Assembly (NCBI GenBank): GCA_026982705.1
Contig: JALSGP010000023.1
Coordinates: 1 to 60,082, forward strand
Source of the DNA: Alphaproteobacteria bacterium
GTDB taxonomy: Bacteria > Pseudomonadota > Alphaproteobacteria > Geminicoccales > Geminicoccaceae
Length of the DNA: 60,082 bases
Direction of reading: 5' to 3'
Part shown: piece after piece, positions 8,393 through 18,114 of the stretch
Layout of the letters: each line of letters begins with the position of its first letter
How positions within the stretch are numbered: the first letter of the stretch is position 1
Made by a program: the position numbers and the translations under genes
Notes under the pieces: model-generated
What the model saw: the letters and a program-made list of their open reading frames with translations, nothing else
Told to the model about the DNA's origin: nothing
The model's database searches: none

Positions 8393-9363
8393 GCGACGGC
8401 CTCCGCCACCACGGTGAGATGCAGCGACGGCGCCGTCTCGCCGCAGGCCTCCCGCACCAGTCCCTCGAGGGGCCCCCGGTCGGCGGCGACGAAGCGGGTG
8501 CAGCCGAACCAGTCCATGACCGTCTCCAGGATGGCGGCGCCGGTGGCGAGCACGTCGGCCCGCCGCGGTCCCACCAGCGGATGGGCGCACCGCCGTTCCG
8601 GCGACCAGGCGACGAACGTCTCCCGCGCCCGCACCAGTGCCGCCGGCGCCAGCACCGCCCCGTCGATCCGCGCCCGGTCCGGCTCCGCCAGTCCGAGGGC
8701 GAGGCCGGCCAGCACCGTGGCGGTGCCGGAGGTGCCGATCAGCGTGGCGCCGGGCTCCGGCGCCAGGGCGGGAAGGCCGCTCCGCGCCAGCGCCGCCCGC
8801 ACGGTGGCGGCGACGGCGGCGAAGACCGCCGGATCGGCGCCATCGCCCAGCCGCTCGCGCAGCACCACCGCCCCCAGCGGCAGCGAGACGCCCACCCACG
8901 CCGCCCCCGGCCGGTGGAGCAGGATCTCGCTGCTGCCACCGCCGATGTCGGCGATCACCGTCCGCGGGGCCGCGGGATCCACGAGTGGCCGGCAGGCCAG
9001 CAGCGCGAGGCGCGCCTCCCGCTCGGCGCTCGCGATCTCGAGCGGCCAGCCCAGGGCGCGCGCCCGGTCGAGGAAATCGCGGCCGTCGGCGGCCCGCCGC
9101 GCCACCTCCGTCACCACCCCGCGACGCTCCGTCGCACCCTCCGCCCGGGCGAGGCGGTCGTAGTCGGCGAGGACCGCCAGCGTGCGCGCCACCGCCGCCG
9201 GCGCCAGCCGGCCGCCGCGCGCCAGCCCCTCGCCCAGCCGCACCAGCCGCTGGACGCCGCGGAGCGGCCGGAAGCCCCCGGGCCCCACCTCGGCGATCAG
9301 GAGCCGGCAGTTGTTGGTGCCGAGATCGAGGGCGGCCACCCGCCGCCGTCCGCCTGCCCTCAC
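8389..9363 (-). CDS. ppx: Ppx/GppA family phosphatase
   Basis: 324-residue exopolyphosphatase/guanosine pentaphosphatase family protein. The ASKHA-type phosphate-binding loops are visible: AALDLGTNNCRLLIAEV at the N-terminus, TEVARRAADGRDF, and VIADIGGGSSEILL. The length matches the short single-module alphaproteobacterial form, which often lies next to rlmE, as here (4-base overlap). Substrate (polyphosphate or pppGpp) is not decided by sequence. Confidence 0.9.
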   Translation of the reverse strand: MRAGGRRRVAALDLGTNNCRLLIAEVGPGGFRPLRGVQRLVRLGEGLARGGRLAPAAVARTLAVLADYDRLARAEGATERRGVVTEVARRAADGRDFLDRARALGWPLEIASAEREARLALLACRPLVDPAAPRTVIADIGGGSSEILLHRPGAAWVGVSLPLGAVVLRERLGDGADPAVFAAVAATVRAALARSGLPALAPEPGATLIGTSGTATVLAGLALGLAEPDRARIDGAVLAPAALVRARETFVAWSPERRCAHPLVGPRRADVLATGAAILETVMDWFGCTRFVAADRGPLEGLVREACGETAPSLHLTVVAEAVA

Positions 9364-9430
9364 GATCCGCCCCGTCGCCGTTCCCGCCCCGCAGGTAGGC
9401 GGTGCACCGGGACCGGCAAGCGGCGCGTCG

Positions 9431-9447
9431 TTAACCGGGCGTTAACC
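9431..9447 (+). promoter_or_regulatory. Perfect CtrA-like box
   Basis: TTAACCGGGCGTTAACC: a full TTAA-N7-TTAACC match, 50 bases before the start of the response regulator that heads the glycosyltransferase operon. The position fits a CtrA site over a -35 region. The match is seen directly; regulation is inferred. Confidence 0.65.
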
Positions 9448-9497
9448 ACGGCGTGGTGGACTCGGCGGCGAACCGAGGCTGCTCCCGGAGATCCGCC

Positions 9498-9875
9498 ATG
9501 GCCCGCGTGCTGCTGATCGACGACGACGATCTTCTGGTGGAACTCGTCCGCTACACGCTGGAGGCCCACGGCCACGAGGTGCTCACCGCCCCCGACGGCA
9601 CCCGCGGCCTCGCCCTGCTGGACCGGGAGGGCGTGGACGTGATCGTGCTCGACGGCATCCTCCCCGGCCTCGACGGGCTCGAGGTGCTCAAGCGCCTGCG
9701 GAGCGAGCCGCGGACGGCGGGCATCCCCGTCCTCATGCTCTCGGCCCGCCGCGAGGATCGCGACGTGCTGGGCGGTCTCTCCATGGGTGCCGACGACTAT
9801 CTCACCAAGCCCTTCATCCCCGAGGAACTCGCCATCCGCGTGGACCGCATGCTGGCCCGCCAGCCGAGCGCCTGA
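9498..9875 (+). CDS. Single-domain response regulator
   Basis: A 125-residue CheY-like receiver with nothing after it. The acidic cluster IDDDD is at residues 6-10, the phospho-Asp in VIVLDGILPGLDGLEVL (about 53), Ser in LMLSARRE and Lys in YLTKPFIPEEL (about 105). ATG 9498 is chosen because GGAG lies 7 bases upstream; a longer frame from 9453 lacks such a site. It is the first gene of an apparent four-gene operon (beta-barrel protein, HEAT protein, glycosyltransferase), which suggests phosphorylation-dependent control of polysaccharide production. Confidence 0.9.
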   Translation: MARVLLIDDDDLLVELVRYTLEAHGHEVLTAPDGTRGLALLDREGVDVIVLDGILPGLDGLEVLKRLRSEPRTAGIPVLMLSARREDRDVLGGLSMGADDYLTKPFIPEELAIRVDRMLARQPSA

Positions 9876-9878
9876 ACC

Positions 9879-11162
9879 GTGATCCGCACGACCGCCCTCG
9901 CCGCCGTCCTGCTCGCGCTCCTGCTGGCGGCCACCCGGGCGCTCCACGCCGGGGAGACGGCGCACCTCTTCGCCCTCTACCGCGCCGGCGACCTCGACCG
10001 GCTGGAGCGGGCGCTGGCGGCGGCCCGCCGCGAACGTCCAGGGGACGTGGACCTGAGGCTGCTGGCGGGACTGCTGGCGCTGCGGCGGGGACGGACGGAC
10101 GAGGCGGAACGCCACCTCAGGGCGGTGCTGCGGCGGGCGCCGGACTATCGCGACGCGCGCCTCGCCCTCGCCCGTCTGCGCCACTGGCGGGGCGATCCCG
10201 AGGAGGCCCGGGCCCTGCTGGCGCCCCTCGCCTCCGAAGCCGCCGAGGATCCCGAGGTGCTGGCGCTGTTCGTGGATCTGGCGCTGGCGGGCGGCGCGCC
10301 GGCGGAGGCCCGCGCCCGGCTCGCCGAGGCCCGTCGCCGGGGCCGCATTCCCGCCTCCCGACTCGGGTGGATCGCCCGCCGCATCGCCGCCGCCGAGCGG
10401 CGCGTACGGGCGGCCGCCTTCCGGGGCGACGCGCCGGCCCCGCCCGCCCGCCGTCTCCGCGGGCCGGCCGGGGGTCTCCGGCTCCTGGCCTACGCCCGCC
10501 GCGCCCGCTGGTCGGACGGTCGGGCGCCCTGGAGCGAGGGGCGACTCGCACTGCTGTGGCGGCCGGACGCGGTCACCGCCGTCGAACTCGGCGGCACGCT
10601 GCGCCGCCGTTTCGGCACCACCGACCTCCTCCTCGACCTCGCCCTCGTCCGTCGCGAGGCGGACGGATCCGCCTGGCGCCTCGCCCTCGGCCTCGGCCCC
10701 GGGGCCGGTTTCTCGCCGCGGATCGGCATCGAGGGCGAGCTGGAGCACCCCTTCCGCCCGGGAGAGCCGCACGTCCCCCGGCTGCTCGCCCGCCTGCGCC
10801 TTTCCCGCTATCGCGAGGGGACGGCCCTCCTCGGGGGTCTCGGCCTGCGCCTCGCGCCCACCGGCGCGACCGGCCTCGCCCTGCGGGCCGATCTCGCCCG
10901 CGACGCCGGCGGCCGGCTCGACGTGGGCGGCAGCCTGCGACTCGATCTCGATCTCGGCCGCGCGCGCCTCTTCGGCGGCCTCGGCCTGTTGCTGGACGAC
11001 GAGCGCGGGCGCGTGACGGAACGGACCCTCTTCGCCGGCTTCCACCTCCCCCTGCGCGAGGGGGTGCGGCTGTTCTGCGACCTGGATCTGGTGCGTCGGG
11101 ACGCCGTGCGGGTCGGCGCCGGCTGCGGCCTCGCCCTCGATCTCGGGAGGAGCCGGCGATGA
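9879..11162 (+). CDS. TPR protein with C-terminal outer-membrane beta-barrel (YaiO-like)
   Basis: 427 residues. A signal peptide (LAAVLLALLLAATRALHAG) is followed by TPR-like helical repeats up to about residue 180 (ALYRAGDLDRLERAL, RRGRTDEAERHLRAVL). The C-terminal half is made of alternating amphipathic strands (GGTLRRRFGTTDLLLDLALV, GGSLRLDLDLGRARLFGGLG) and ends like a small beta-barrel. This build matches YaiO-type proteins found with polysaccharide synthases. GTG start 3 bases after the regulator stop. A role as an outer-membrane export or assembly part is inferred from context. Confidence 0.7.
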   Translation: MIRTTALAAVLLALLLAATRALHAGETAHLFALYRAGDLDRLERALAAARRERPGDVDLRLLAGLLALRRGRTDEAERHLRAVLRRAPDYRDARLALARLRHWRGDPEEARALLAPLASEAAEDPEVLALFVDLALAGGAPAEARARLAEARRRGRIPASRLGWIARRIAAAERRVRAAAFRGDAPAPPARRLRGPAGGLRLLAYARRARWSDGRAPWSEGRLALLWRPDAVTAVELGGTLRRRFGTTDLLLDLALVRREADGSAWRLALGLGPGAGFSPRIGIEGELEHPFRPGEPHVPRLLARLRLSRYREGTALLGGLGLRLAPTGATGLALRADLARDAGGRLDVGGSLRLDLDLGRARLFGGLGLLLDDERGRVTERTLFAGFHLPLREGVRLFCDLDLVRRDAVRVGAGCGLALDLGRSRR

Positions 11163-12148
11163 TCCCCGAGGCCGTCGCTCCCCTGCTCCGTTTCGCCTGG
11201 ACGGCGACGCTGCTGTTCCTGCTGCTGGCGCTGTCGATCACGCTGGTGCTGGTGCTGCGCCGTCTGGTCGGGGAGCTGGCGGCGCCGCGCCGGGCACGGG
11301 CGCTCGCGGCGGTGCACCGCCATCTGCTGGAGGCCGCCCTCGGCCGACGGGATCCCGCGGCCGTGCCGCCGGGGCCGTACCCTCCGCGGGAGGCGGTGGC
11401 GGAACTGGTGGTGGAGCTCGCCGCCATGGGCCGTGGCGAGATGCGCCGGCGGCTGGCGGCGGCGGCCAAGGCCCTCGGCGTGCTCGACCACCTCCTCGCC
11501 CGCAGCCGGTCGCGGCGGGCGGCGTTGCGGGCGCGGGCCGCCCGCCGTCTCGGACTCTTCGCGCCGGTGGCCCCGCGGGCGGTGCGGGCGGCGCTGGCCC
11601 GCCTGCTGGACGATCCCGCGGGGGAGGTGCGGGTGGCGGCGGCGGAGACGGCGGCGGGACTGGACGGCGAGGCCCGCCGGGCGGTGGCGGATCGCATCCG
11701 CCGCGATCCCGTCTTCACCCGACGTCTCGCCCTCCCCTGCCTCGAGCGGCTGGGAGGGGCCGATCCCGCCCTCCTCGACTCCCTCGCCGAGGGGGCCGAC
11801 GCCGCCCGTCTCGCCCGCCTGCTGGAGGCGGCCGGCCGCGCCCGGCTGCTGCCGCTGGCCCCCCGGGCCCTCGCCGCGCTCCGCCATCCCGCGGTGGCGG
11901 TGCGTCTCGCCGCCGCGCGGGCGCTGGTGGAGATGGAACATCCCCGGGCCGCCGCCGCCCTCGCGGAACTCGCGGCCGACGCCGATCCGGCCCTCCGTCT
12001 CGAGGCCCTGCTGCTGATGGCCGAACGTCCCCGCGCGCCCTATCTGCGGATCCTTCGCGCCCGTCTCGACGATCCCGACCCCGGCGTGGCCTTCCGCGCC
12101 CGCCACCTCCTCGCCCGCCTGGCGCCGGCGGCGGAGGTGCCGGCATGA
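11159..12148 (+). CDS. Membrane-anchored HEAT-repeat protein
   Basis: 329 residues. One N-terminal transmembrane helix (about residues 12-34, [19 protein letters not shown]) is followed by a cytoplasmic alpha-solenoid rich in Ala, Leu and Arg. HEAT-like units are seen, such as [39 protein letters not shown] and [16 protein letters not shown]. Such proteins act as scaffolds. ATGA overlap with the beta-barrel gene and a 4-base overlap with the glycosyltransferase gene imply coupled translation and a shared complex. No catalytic motif is seen. Confidence 0.75.
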   Translation: MIPEAVAPLLRFAWTATLLFLLLALSITLVLVLRRLVGELAAPRRARALAAVHRHLLEAALGRRDPAAVPPGPYPPREAVAELVVELAAMGRGEMRRRLAAAAKALGVLDHLLARSRSRRAALRARAARRLGLFAPVAPRAVRAALARLLDDPAGEVRVAAAETAAGLDGEARRAVADRIRRDPVFTRRLALPCLERLGGADPALLDSLAEGADAARLARLLEAAGRARLLPLAPRALAALRHPAVAVRLAAARALVEMEHPRAAAALAELAADADPALRLEALLLMAERPRAPYLRILRARLDDPDPGVAFRARHLLARLAPAAEVPA

Positions 12149-13581
12149 CCATGACCTCCCTCCTCCTCGCCCTCGGCGGGCTCGTGGCCCTGACCCTCTT
12201 CGCCGTCCTCCTCTTCCAGCAGCTCTTCTACCTGCTGCTGCTGACGGTGGCGCTGGCGGCCCTGCTGCTGCGGCCACCCCGGCGCGAGACCCGCACCCTC
12301 TGGAGCGAACTCGTGGACGTGGCGCCCTCCCTCACCATCCTCGTACCCGCCCACGACGAGGAGGCCACCATCGTCGATTCCGTGCGGGCGCTGCTGGCGC
12401 TGCAGTATCCCCGCTTCGAGGTGGTGGTCGTCGACGACGGCTCGAGGGATGCCACCCTCGCCCGCCTGCGGGAGGCCTTCGCCCTGGAGCCGGTGGCGGG
12501 ACCGCCGCCGCAGCGGCTGGTGCGGGCGCCGGTGCGGGGCGTCTGGCGCGCCCGCGATCTGCCGCGCCTCACCGTGGTGGCCAAGGAGAACGGCGGCAAG
12601 AGCGACGCCCTCAACGCCGGTCTCGAACTCGCCACGGGGGAGCTGGTCTGTTCGGTGGACGCCGACAGTCTGCTGGAGAGCGACAGCCTGCTGCGGGCGG
12701 TGGAGCCCTTCGTCCTCGACGAGACCACCGTGGCCGTGGGCGGCACGGTGCGGGTGGCCAACGGCTGCCGCGTGGAGCGCGGGCGGGTGGTGGCGGCGGA
12801 GCTGCCCCGCCGCTGGCTGCCGCGTCTGCAGGCGATGGAATACATCCGGGCCTTCGTCATGGCCCGCCTCGCCTTCGCCCGCCTCGGCGCGCTGACCATC
12901 GTCTCCGGCGCCTTCGGTCTGTTCCGGCGCGATCTGGTGCTGGAGCTGGGCGGCTATCGCCGCGACACCGTGGGCGAGGACTTCGAGCTGGTGATGCGAA
13001 TCCACCGTCACTGCCGCGAACGCGGCCGTCCCTATGCCGTCCACTTCGTCCCCGAACCCGTCTGCTGGACCCAGGCGCCGGAGCGCTGGCGCGACCTCGC
13101 CCGCCAGCGCATCCGCTGGCACCGCGGCGCCCTCGAGACCTTCTTCGCCCACGCCGACATGCTGACGCGCCCCCGGCGCTACGGCGCCCCGGCCCTGCTC
13201 GGGCTCGGCACCCTCTTCCTGGTGGACGTCCTGGCGCCGGCGGCGGAACTGCTGGGCTGGCTGCTGCTGCCGGTGCTGGGCCTCACGGGCGGTCCCGTCC
13301 TCGATCTCGCCCTCGCCTGGCTGGCGCTGGCGGTGGGCGGCGGCATCGCCCTCTCCTGCGGGGCGCTGATCCTGGAGGAACTGGAGCTGGCCCGCGTGCC
13401 CCGAGCCGGCGACCTGCTGCGGCTCGCCCTCGCCGCCGTGGTGGAGAATCTGGGCTATCGCCAGTTCGTGAACGTCTGCCGCATGATCGGCCATCTGCAG
13501 TGGCTGCGCGGCGCCACCGGCTGGGGGCGGATCGCCCGCCGCGGCTTCGCCCGGCCCACTTCCGGCGAGGCGTCGTCGTGA
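12145..13581 (+). CDS. Processive family 2 glycosyltransferase (membrane)
   Basis: A 478-residue inner-membrane GT2. N-terminal membrane helices lead to the cytosolic GT-A domain with [17 protein letters not shown], the metal-binding VDADS, the acceptor-binding GED and the RQRIRW (QxxRW-type) motif of processive synthases. C-terminal helices follow. The arrangement resembles PgaC/BcsA-like synthases that make and extrude beta-linked polysaccharide. It is shorter than BcsA and has no PilZ domain, so direct c-di-GMP control is not visible. Last gene of the operon starting at 9498. The polymer is unknown. Confidence 0.85.
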   Translation: MTMTSLLLALGGLVALTLFAVLLFQQLFYLLLLTVALAALLLRPPRRETRTLWSELVDVAPSLTILVPAHDEEATIVDSVRALLALQYPRFEVVVVDDGSRDATLARLREAFALEPVAGPPPQRLVRAPVRGVWRARDLPRLTVVAKENGGKSDALNAGLELATGELVCSVDADSLLESDSLLRAVEPFVLDETTVAVGGTVRVANGCRVERGRVVAAELPRRWLPRLQAMEYIRAFVMARLAFARLGALTIVSGAFGLFRRDLVLELGGYRRDTVGEDFELVMRIHRHCRERGRPYAVHFVPEPVCWTQAPERWRDLARQRIRWHRGALETFFAHADMLTRPRRYGAPALLGLGTLFLVDVLAPAAELLGWLLLPVLGLTGGPVLDLALAWLALAVGGGIALSCGALILEELELARVPRAGDLLRLALAAVVENLGYRQFVNVCRMIGHLQWLRGATGWGRIARRGFARPTSGEASS

Positions 13582-13712
13582 GCGCCCTCCGGCACCCGTG
13601 GCCGCGGCCGCCCTCGCCCGTCGCGCGCGGCCGCCTCCGCGCGCCTCGCCCCGCCCTTGCCTCCGCCGCCGTTCTGGTGTCCACAGCCCACGGTCCCGCG
13701 AGGAGCCCGCCC

Positions 13713-14522
13713 ATGGACGACCGCTACGCCCGCTATCGCCGGCTCGCCCTCGACCGGCCGGACGAGGGGATCCTGCGCATCACCTTCGACCGTCCCGAGC
13801 GCTACAATGCCATCGACCGCGAGACCCACACCGAGCTCACCTCCATCTGGCGCGACATCGACGCCGATCCCGAGGTGGCGGCGGTGGTGGTGACCGGCCG
13901 CGGGCGCGTGTTCTCGGCCGGCGGCGACTTCGACTTCGTGGAGGAGATCGCCGACGATCCCGAGGTGCGGCTGCGGGCCTGGAAGGAGGCCCGCGATCTC
14001 GTCTACCACATGGTCGACTGCGACAAGCCCGTCGTCTCCGCCATCAACGGGCCCGCCGCCGGCGCCGGTCTCGTGGTGGGCCTGCTCGCCGACGTGTCGG
14101 TGGCGGCGCGCTCGGCCAAGATCGTCGACGGCCACACCCGTCTCGGCCTGGCCGCCGGCGACGTGGCGGTGATGCTGTGGCCGCTGCTGTGCGGGCTGGC
14201 CAAGGCCAAGTACCATCTGCTGCTGTGCGAGCCGCTCACCGGCGAGGAGGCGGAGCGGATCGGCCTCGTGAGCCTGTGCGTCGACGACGCCCGCGTCCAG
14301 GACGTGGCCCTGGACATCGCCCGACGGCTGCGGGACGGCGCCCCCTGCGCCATCCGCTGGACCAAATACGCCCTCAACAACTGGCTGCGCAGCGCCGGTC
14401 CCCTGTTCGACGTCTCCACCGCCCTCGAGATCCTCGGCTTCACCACCCCCGAGGTGCGCGAGGGCCTCGCCGCCTGGCGCGAGAAGCGCCCGCCGCGCTT
14501 TTCCCGCCGCTGTCCCATCTGA
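13713..14522 (+). CDS. Enoyl-CoA hydratase/isomerase family protein
   Basis: 269-residue crotonase-fold protein. Oxyanion-hole segments are visible (SAGGDFDF near residue 70 and [12 protein letters not shown] near 112). In the region that normally carries the two catalytic glutamates the sequence reads [18 protein letters not shown], so this is a non-classical crotonase and hydration of enoyl-CoA should not be assumed. ATG 13713 has AGGAG 7 bases upstream; longer in-frame extension is not supported. It precedes pqiABC by 5 bases but has no obvious functional tie to it. Confidence 0.85.
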   Translation: MDDRYARYRRLALDRPDEGILRITFDRPERYNAIDRETHTELTSIWRDIDADPEVAAVVVTGRGRVFSAGGDFDFVEEIADDPEVRLRAWKEARDLVYHMVDCDKPVVSAINGPAAGAGLVVGLLADVSVAARSAKIVDGHTRLGLAAGDVAVMLWPLLCGLAKAKYHLLLCEPLTGEEAERIGLVSLCVDDARVQDVALDIARRLRDGAPCAIRWTKYALNNWLRSAGPLFDVSTALEILGFTTPEVREGLAAWREKRPPRFSRRCPI

Positions 14523-14527
14523 ACGCC

Positions 14528-15793
14528 GTGTCGACGCCGCTCCCGATCCTCCTCTGCCCCTTCTGCGACGCCGCCCACGTGCTGCGGCCGCTGCCGCCGG
14601 GCGCGCGCGCCCGCTGCCGGCGCTGCGGCAGTCCCCTCTATGCCCGTCGTCGCGGCACCGTGGCGGCCGCGGCGCGGCTCCACCTGGCCGCCGTGCCCCT
14701 GTTCGCCGCCGCCCATCTCCTCCCCTTCGTCGGCCTGGAGCTGGGCGGCCGCGAGCAGACCACCACCGTGCTCTCCGCCGCCCTCGCCCTCTGGCGCCAC
14801 GGCATCTGGTGGCTGGCGGCGCTGGTCTTCACCCTCATGTTCCTGGTCCCCCTCGCCCGCCTGCTGGCGGCCCTCCATCTGCTACGGCCCCTCGCCCGCG
14901 GCCGGCTGCCGTCCCGCGCCGCCACGACCTTCCGCATCCTCGAGCGCTTCCGCCCCTGGGCCATGACCGACGTCTATCTGATGGCGCTGGTGGTGGCCTG
15001 GGCCAAGCTGCGGGATCTCGGCCTGCTGGAGCCGGGACCGGCGCTGTTCGCCTTCGTCGCCATGCTGGCGCTGCTGCTGGGGGCGGAGGCGGTGCTGGAG
15101 CCGCTCGAGGTCTGGGAGCGCATCGCGCCCCAGACCCGGCTCACCCCCGCCGCCCTCGCGACGGGCCGCTGGATCGCCTGTCCCCACTGCCGCCAGACCC
15201 TTCCCGCCGACCGCGAGGGCCGGCCCTGTCCCCGCTGCGGCGGGCGCGTCCACGCCCGCACGCCCGGATCCCTCGCCCGCACCACCGCCTGGCTGCTCGC
15301 CGCCACCTTCGCCTATGTGCCGGCCAATCTGCTGCCGGTGATGACGGTGGTGTGGCTGGGGCGGGGGGAGCCCGACACCATCCTGAGCGGCGTCGCGGCC
15401 CTCTACGGGGCCGGTCTCTGGCCGGTGGCCACCGTCATCTTCCTCGCCAGCATCGTGGTGCCCGTGGCCAAGATCCTGGTGCTGGCCGGGCTGCTCGCGG
15501 GGATCCGCACCGGCCGCATCGCCCATCCCCGTCTCGCCACCGCCCTCTACCGGGCGGTGGACGCCGTCGGCCGCTGGTCCATGATCGACGTCTTCGTGGT
15601 CGGCATCCTGACGGCGCTGGTGAGCGCGGGTCGTCTCGCCACGGTGGAGCCGGGTCCCGGCATCTCCGCCTTCGCCGCCACCGTCGTCTTCACCATGATC
15701 GCCGCCCACGTCCTCGATCCGCGTCTGCTCTGGGATCGTGCGGGAGCCCGCCATGTCCGAGTCCCCCTCCGTCCCGCCGCCGCTGGAGCCTGA
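14528..15793 (+). CDS. pqiA: Paraquat-inducible protein A (two-domain PqiA)
   Basis: A 421-residue inner-membrane protein made of two PqiA repeats. Each begins with paired cysteines like a zinc ribbon (CPFC...CRRC and CPHC...CPRC) and carries four hydrophobic helices, with the family motif [10 protein letters not shown] in the second. It is the membrane partner of the MCE protein PqiB in intermembrane lipid transport. GTG start 5 bases after the crotonase stop. Its end overlaps the pqiB start region by 41 bases. Confidence 0.88.
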   Translation: MSTPLPILLCPFCDAAHVLRPLPPGARARCRRCGSPLYARRRGTVAAAARLHLAAVPLFAAAHLLPFVGLELGGREQTTTVLSAALALWRHGIWWLAALVFTLMFLVPLARLLAALHLLRPLARGRLPSRAATTFRILERFRPWAMTDVYLMALVVAWAKLRDLGLLEPGPALFAFVAMLALLLGAEAVLEPLEVWERIAPQTRLTPAALATGRWIACPHCRQTLPADREGRPCPRCGGRVHARTPGSLARTTAWLLAATFAYVPANLLPVMTVVWLGRGEPDTILSGVAALYGAGLWPVATVIFLASIVVPVAKILVLAGLLAGIRTGRIAHPRLATALYRAVDAVGRWSMIDVFVVGILTALVSAGRLATVEPGPGISAFAATVVFTMIAAHVLDPRLLWDRAGARHVRVPLRPAAAGA

Positions 15794-17441
15794 GGTCCGC
15801 ACCCGTCGCCTGCGGCTGCCGCCGCTCTTGTGGCTGCTGCCGGCGCTGACGGCGGCGGTGGCCGGCTGGCTGGTCTGGGACACCCTCGCCCGCCGCGGTC
15901 CCGAGATCACCGTCACCTTCCGCAGCGCCGAGGGGATCGAGCCCGGCAAGACCCGGGTCAAGTACCGCGACGTGGAGGTGGGGACCGTCACCCGCGTGCG
16001 GATCTCCGCCGATCTTCGCCGGGTGGTGGTGACGGCGCGGCTGGTGGCCGGGGCGGAGCGGCTGCTGGCGCCCGACACCCGCTTCTGGGTGGTGCGCCCG
16101 CGGATCGGCATCGGCGGCGTCAGCGGCCTCACCACCCTGGTCTCCGGCGCCTACATCGAGGTGGACCCGGGCCGCGGGGAGCCGGTCTACCGCTTCGAGG
16201 GGCTGGAGGAGCCGCCGTTGATCCGCTCCGACGAGCCCGGCACCCGCTTCGTGCTGGAGGCGCGGGCCCTCTCCGGCATCGACCGCGGCTCGCCCGTCTA
16301 CTATCGCGGCATCGAGGTGGGGCAGGTGCTGGGCTACGACCTCGACCCCGGGGGTGGCCGGGTGCGTCTCCACGTCTTCGTGCGCAGCCCCTACGACCGC
16401 TTCGTGCGGACCACCAGCCGCTTCTGGAACGCCAGCGGCCTCGCCCTCGGCACCGGCCCCGAGGGCTTCTTCCTGCGCCTGCAGTCGGTGCAGGCCCTGC
16501 TGCTGGGCGGCATCGCCTTCGATACGCCGGAGGGCCCCACCACCGGCGAACCGGCCGCGCCGGGCAGCCGCTTCGTCCTCTTCGAGGACGAGGATGCGGC
16601 CCGCGAGAGCCGCTACACCGAGGTGGCGCGGGTGCGGGTGGAGTTCGCGAGCTCCGTGCGTGGACTGGCGCCGGGCGCGCCGGTGGAGTTCCGCGGCATC
16701 CGCATCGGCCGGGTGGCGGAGGTGCGCCTCCTCTTCGATCCGGAGCGGGCCCGCTTCCGCGTGCCCGTCACCCTCGAGATCCAGCCGCGGCGCTTCCTGG
16801 GTGGGAGTGCCCCGGCCGACGGCGCCCCGCGCCTCGACATCGACCTCCTGCGCCAACTGGTGCGCCGGGGGCTCCGCGCGCGGCTGCGCACCGCCAATCT
16901 CCTCACCGGCGAGGCGCTGGTGGAGTTCGACCTGCTGCCGGACACCCCGCCGGCGGAACTGCGGCTCGACGGCGAGGTGCCGGTGATCCCGAGCGCGCCC
17001 ACCGAGTTCGAGGCCATCACCGGATCCCTGCAGGAGGTGCTGCGCAAGCTCGCCGACCTGCCGCTGGAGGCCATGATCGAGGAGGTGCGCGCCGCCGCCC
17101 GGGAGGTGGGAACCCTCGCCCGCAGTCCGGAGCTCGCCGCGGCCCTCGCCGCCGCCCGCCGGGCAGCCGAGGACGTGGCCGCCACCGCCCGCGACGTGCG
17201 CGGCGACGCGGGTCCGCTCCTGGCCGCGCTGCGCCGGGCCGCCGACCGCACCGGCCGGGCGGCGGATGCCGCCGAACGGGCCTTCCGCGGCTTCGCCGAT
17301 CTGGTGGGGCCCGGTTCGCGCACCCGCGACGACGTGATAGAACTGGTGCGCGAGCTCAGGGCGGCGGCCCGGGCCATCCGACTGTTCGCCGAGTATCTGG
17401 AGCGCAACCCCCAGGCCCTGATCCGCGGCAAGGGACCGTGA
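15753..17441 (+). CDS. pqiB: Intermembrane transport protein PqiB (MCE protein)
   Basis: 562 residues, with one N-terminal transmembrane helix and three MCE/MlaD domains. Each domain is marked by a similar strand: GIEPGKTRVKYRDVEVG, GIDRGSPVYYRGIEVG and GLAPGAPVEFRGIRIG. A long alpha-helical region from about residue 430 probably forms the needle-like tunnel toward the outer membrane, as in the PqiB family. ATG 15753 is preferred (GGAG 6 bases upstream) over GTG 15738. Works with PqiA and PqiC to carry phospholipid across the periplasm. Confidence 0.92.
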   Translation: MSESPSVPPPLEPEVRTRRLRLPPLLWLLPALTAAVAGWLVWDTLARRGPEITVTFRSAEGIEPGKTRVKYRDVEVGTVTRVRISADLRRVVVTARLVAGAERLLAPDTRFWVVRPRIGIGGVSGLTTLVSGAYIEVDPGRGEPVYRFEGLEEPPLIRSDEPGTRFVLEARALSGIDRGSPVYYRGIEVGQVLGYDLDPGGGRVRLHVFVRSPYDRFVRTTSRFWNASGLALGTGPEGFFLRLQSVQALLLGGIAFDTPEGPTTGEPAAPGSRFVLFEDEDAARESRYTEVARVRVEFASSVRGLAPGAPVEFRGIRIGRVAEVRLLFDPERARFRVPVTLEIQPRRFLGGSAPADGAPRLDIDLLRQLVRRGLRARLRTANLLTGEALVEFDLLPDTPPAELRLDGEVPVIPSAPTEFEAITGSLQEVLRKLADLPLEAMIEEVRAAAREVGTLARSPELAAALAAARRAAEDVAATARDVRGDAGPLLAALRRAADRTGRAADAAERAFRGFADLVGPGSRTRDDVIELVRELRAAARAIRLFAEYLERNPQALIRGKGP

Positions 17442-17445
17442 GGCC

Positions 17446-18114
17446 ATGCGACGGCGTCTCCTTCTCCTCGCCCTCCCGCTGCTGCCGGCCGGCTGCGTGC
17501 TGCCGCCCGGTGGCGGCGCCCCGGTGCGCGTCTATGGTCTGGTGCCGCGCATCGCACCGGCATCGCCCCGGCGCGAGCTCGTCCTCGTGGTGCGCCGCGT
17601 CACCATTCCGCCCTATCTCGACCGTCAGCAGATGGTCACCCGCACGGCCGGGCCCCGCCTTGCCCTCGCCGAGACCCACAACTGGCTGGAGCCGCTGCCC
17701 TCGGCCATCGCCCGCGTGTTCGCCGCCGATCTCGCCGCCCTCCTCGGCACCGAGCTGGTCTTCCTGCCGGAACAGGATCCGCCGGCGCGCGCCGATCTGG
17801 AGCTCACCCTCGACGTCTTCGCCTTCGAGGCGGTGGCGGACCGCAGGGTGGTGCTGGATGCCCGGGTGCGGGCGCGGAAGGGGGACGAGGAGCGCGTCCA
17901 CCGCGCCCGGATCACCGTCCCCCTCGCCCGCGCTGGCGACCATGCCGCCATCGCCGAGGCCATGAGCGAGGCGCTGGCCGAGCTCGCCCGCCGCACCGCG
18001 GCGCTGCTGGAGGACTCCGGAAGCCCCGGACATCGGCCCGCCGCGACGGAAGCCGCGGCGGCGGGGGATCACCCGCCCTCCAGCTCCTCGAACGGGTCCT
18101 CGTCGAGCCGGTAG
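17446..18114 (+). CDS. pqiC: PqiC-like outer-membrane lipoprotein
   Basis: 222-residue lipoprotein: signal peptide with lipobox LPAGC (Cys at about residue 17), then the ABC-type transport auxiliary lipoprotein (PqiC/YmbA) fold with IPPYLDRQQMVTR and the ELTLDVFAFE strand. It docks PqiB to the outer membrane. The last 15 residues (Ser/Asn-rich) are encoded over the end of the antisense mrr remnant and are probably not conserved. It starts 4 bases after pqiB. Confidence 0.87.
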   Translation: MRRRLLLLALPLLPAGCVLPPGGGAPVRVYGLVPRIAPASPRRELVLVVRRVTIPPYLDRQQMVTRTAGPRLALAETHNWLEPLPSAIARVFAADLAALLGTELVFLPEQDPPARADLELTLDVFAFEAVADRRVVLDARVRARKGDEERVHRARITVPLARAGDHAAIAEAMSEALAELARRTAALLEDSGSPGHRPAATEAAAAGDHPPSSSSNGSSSSR

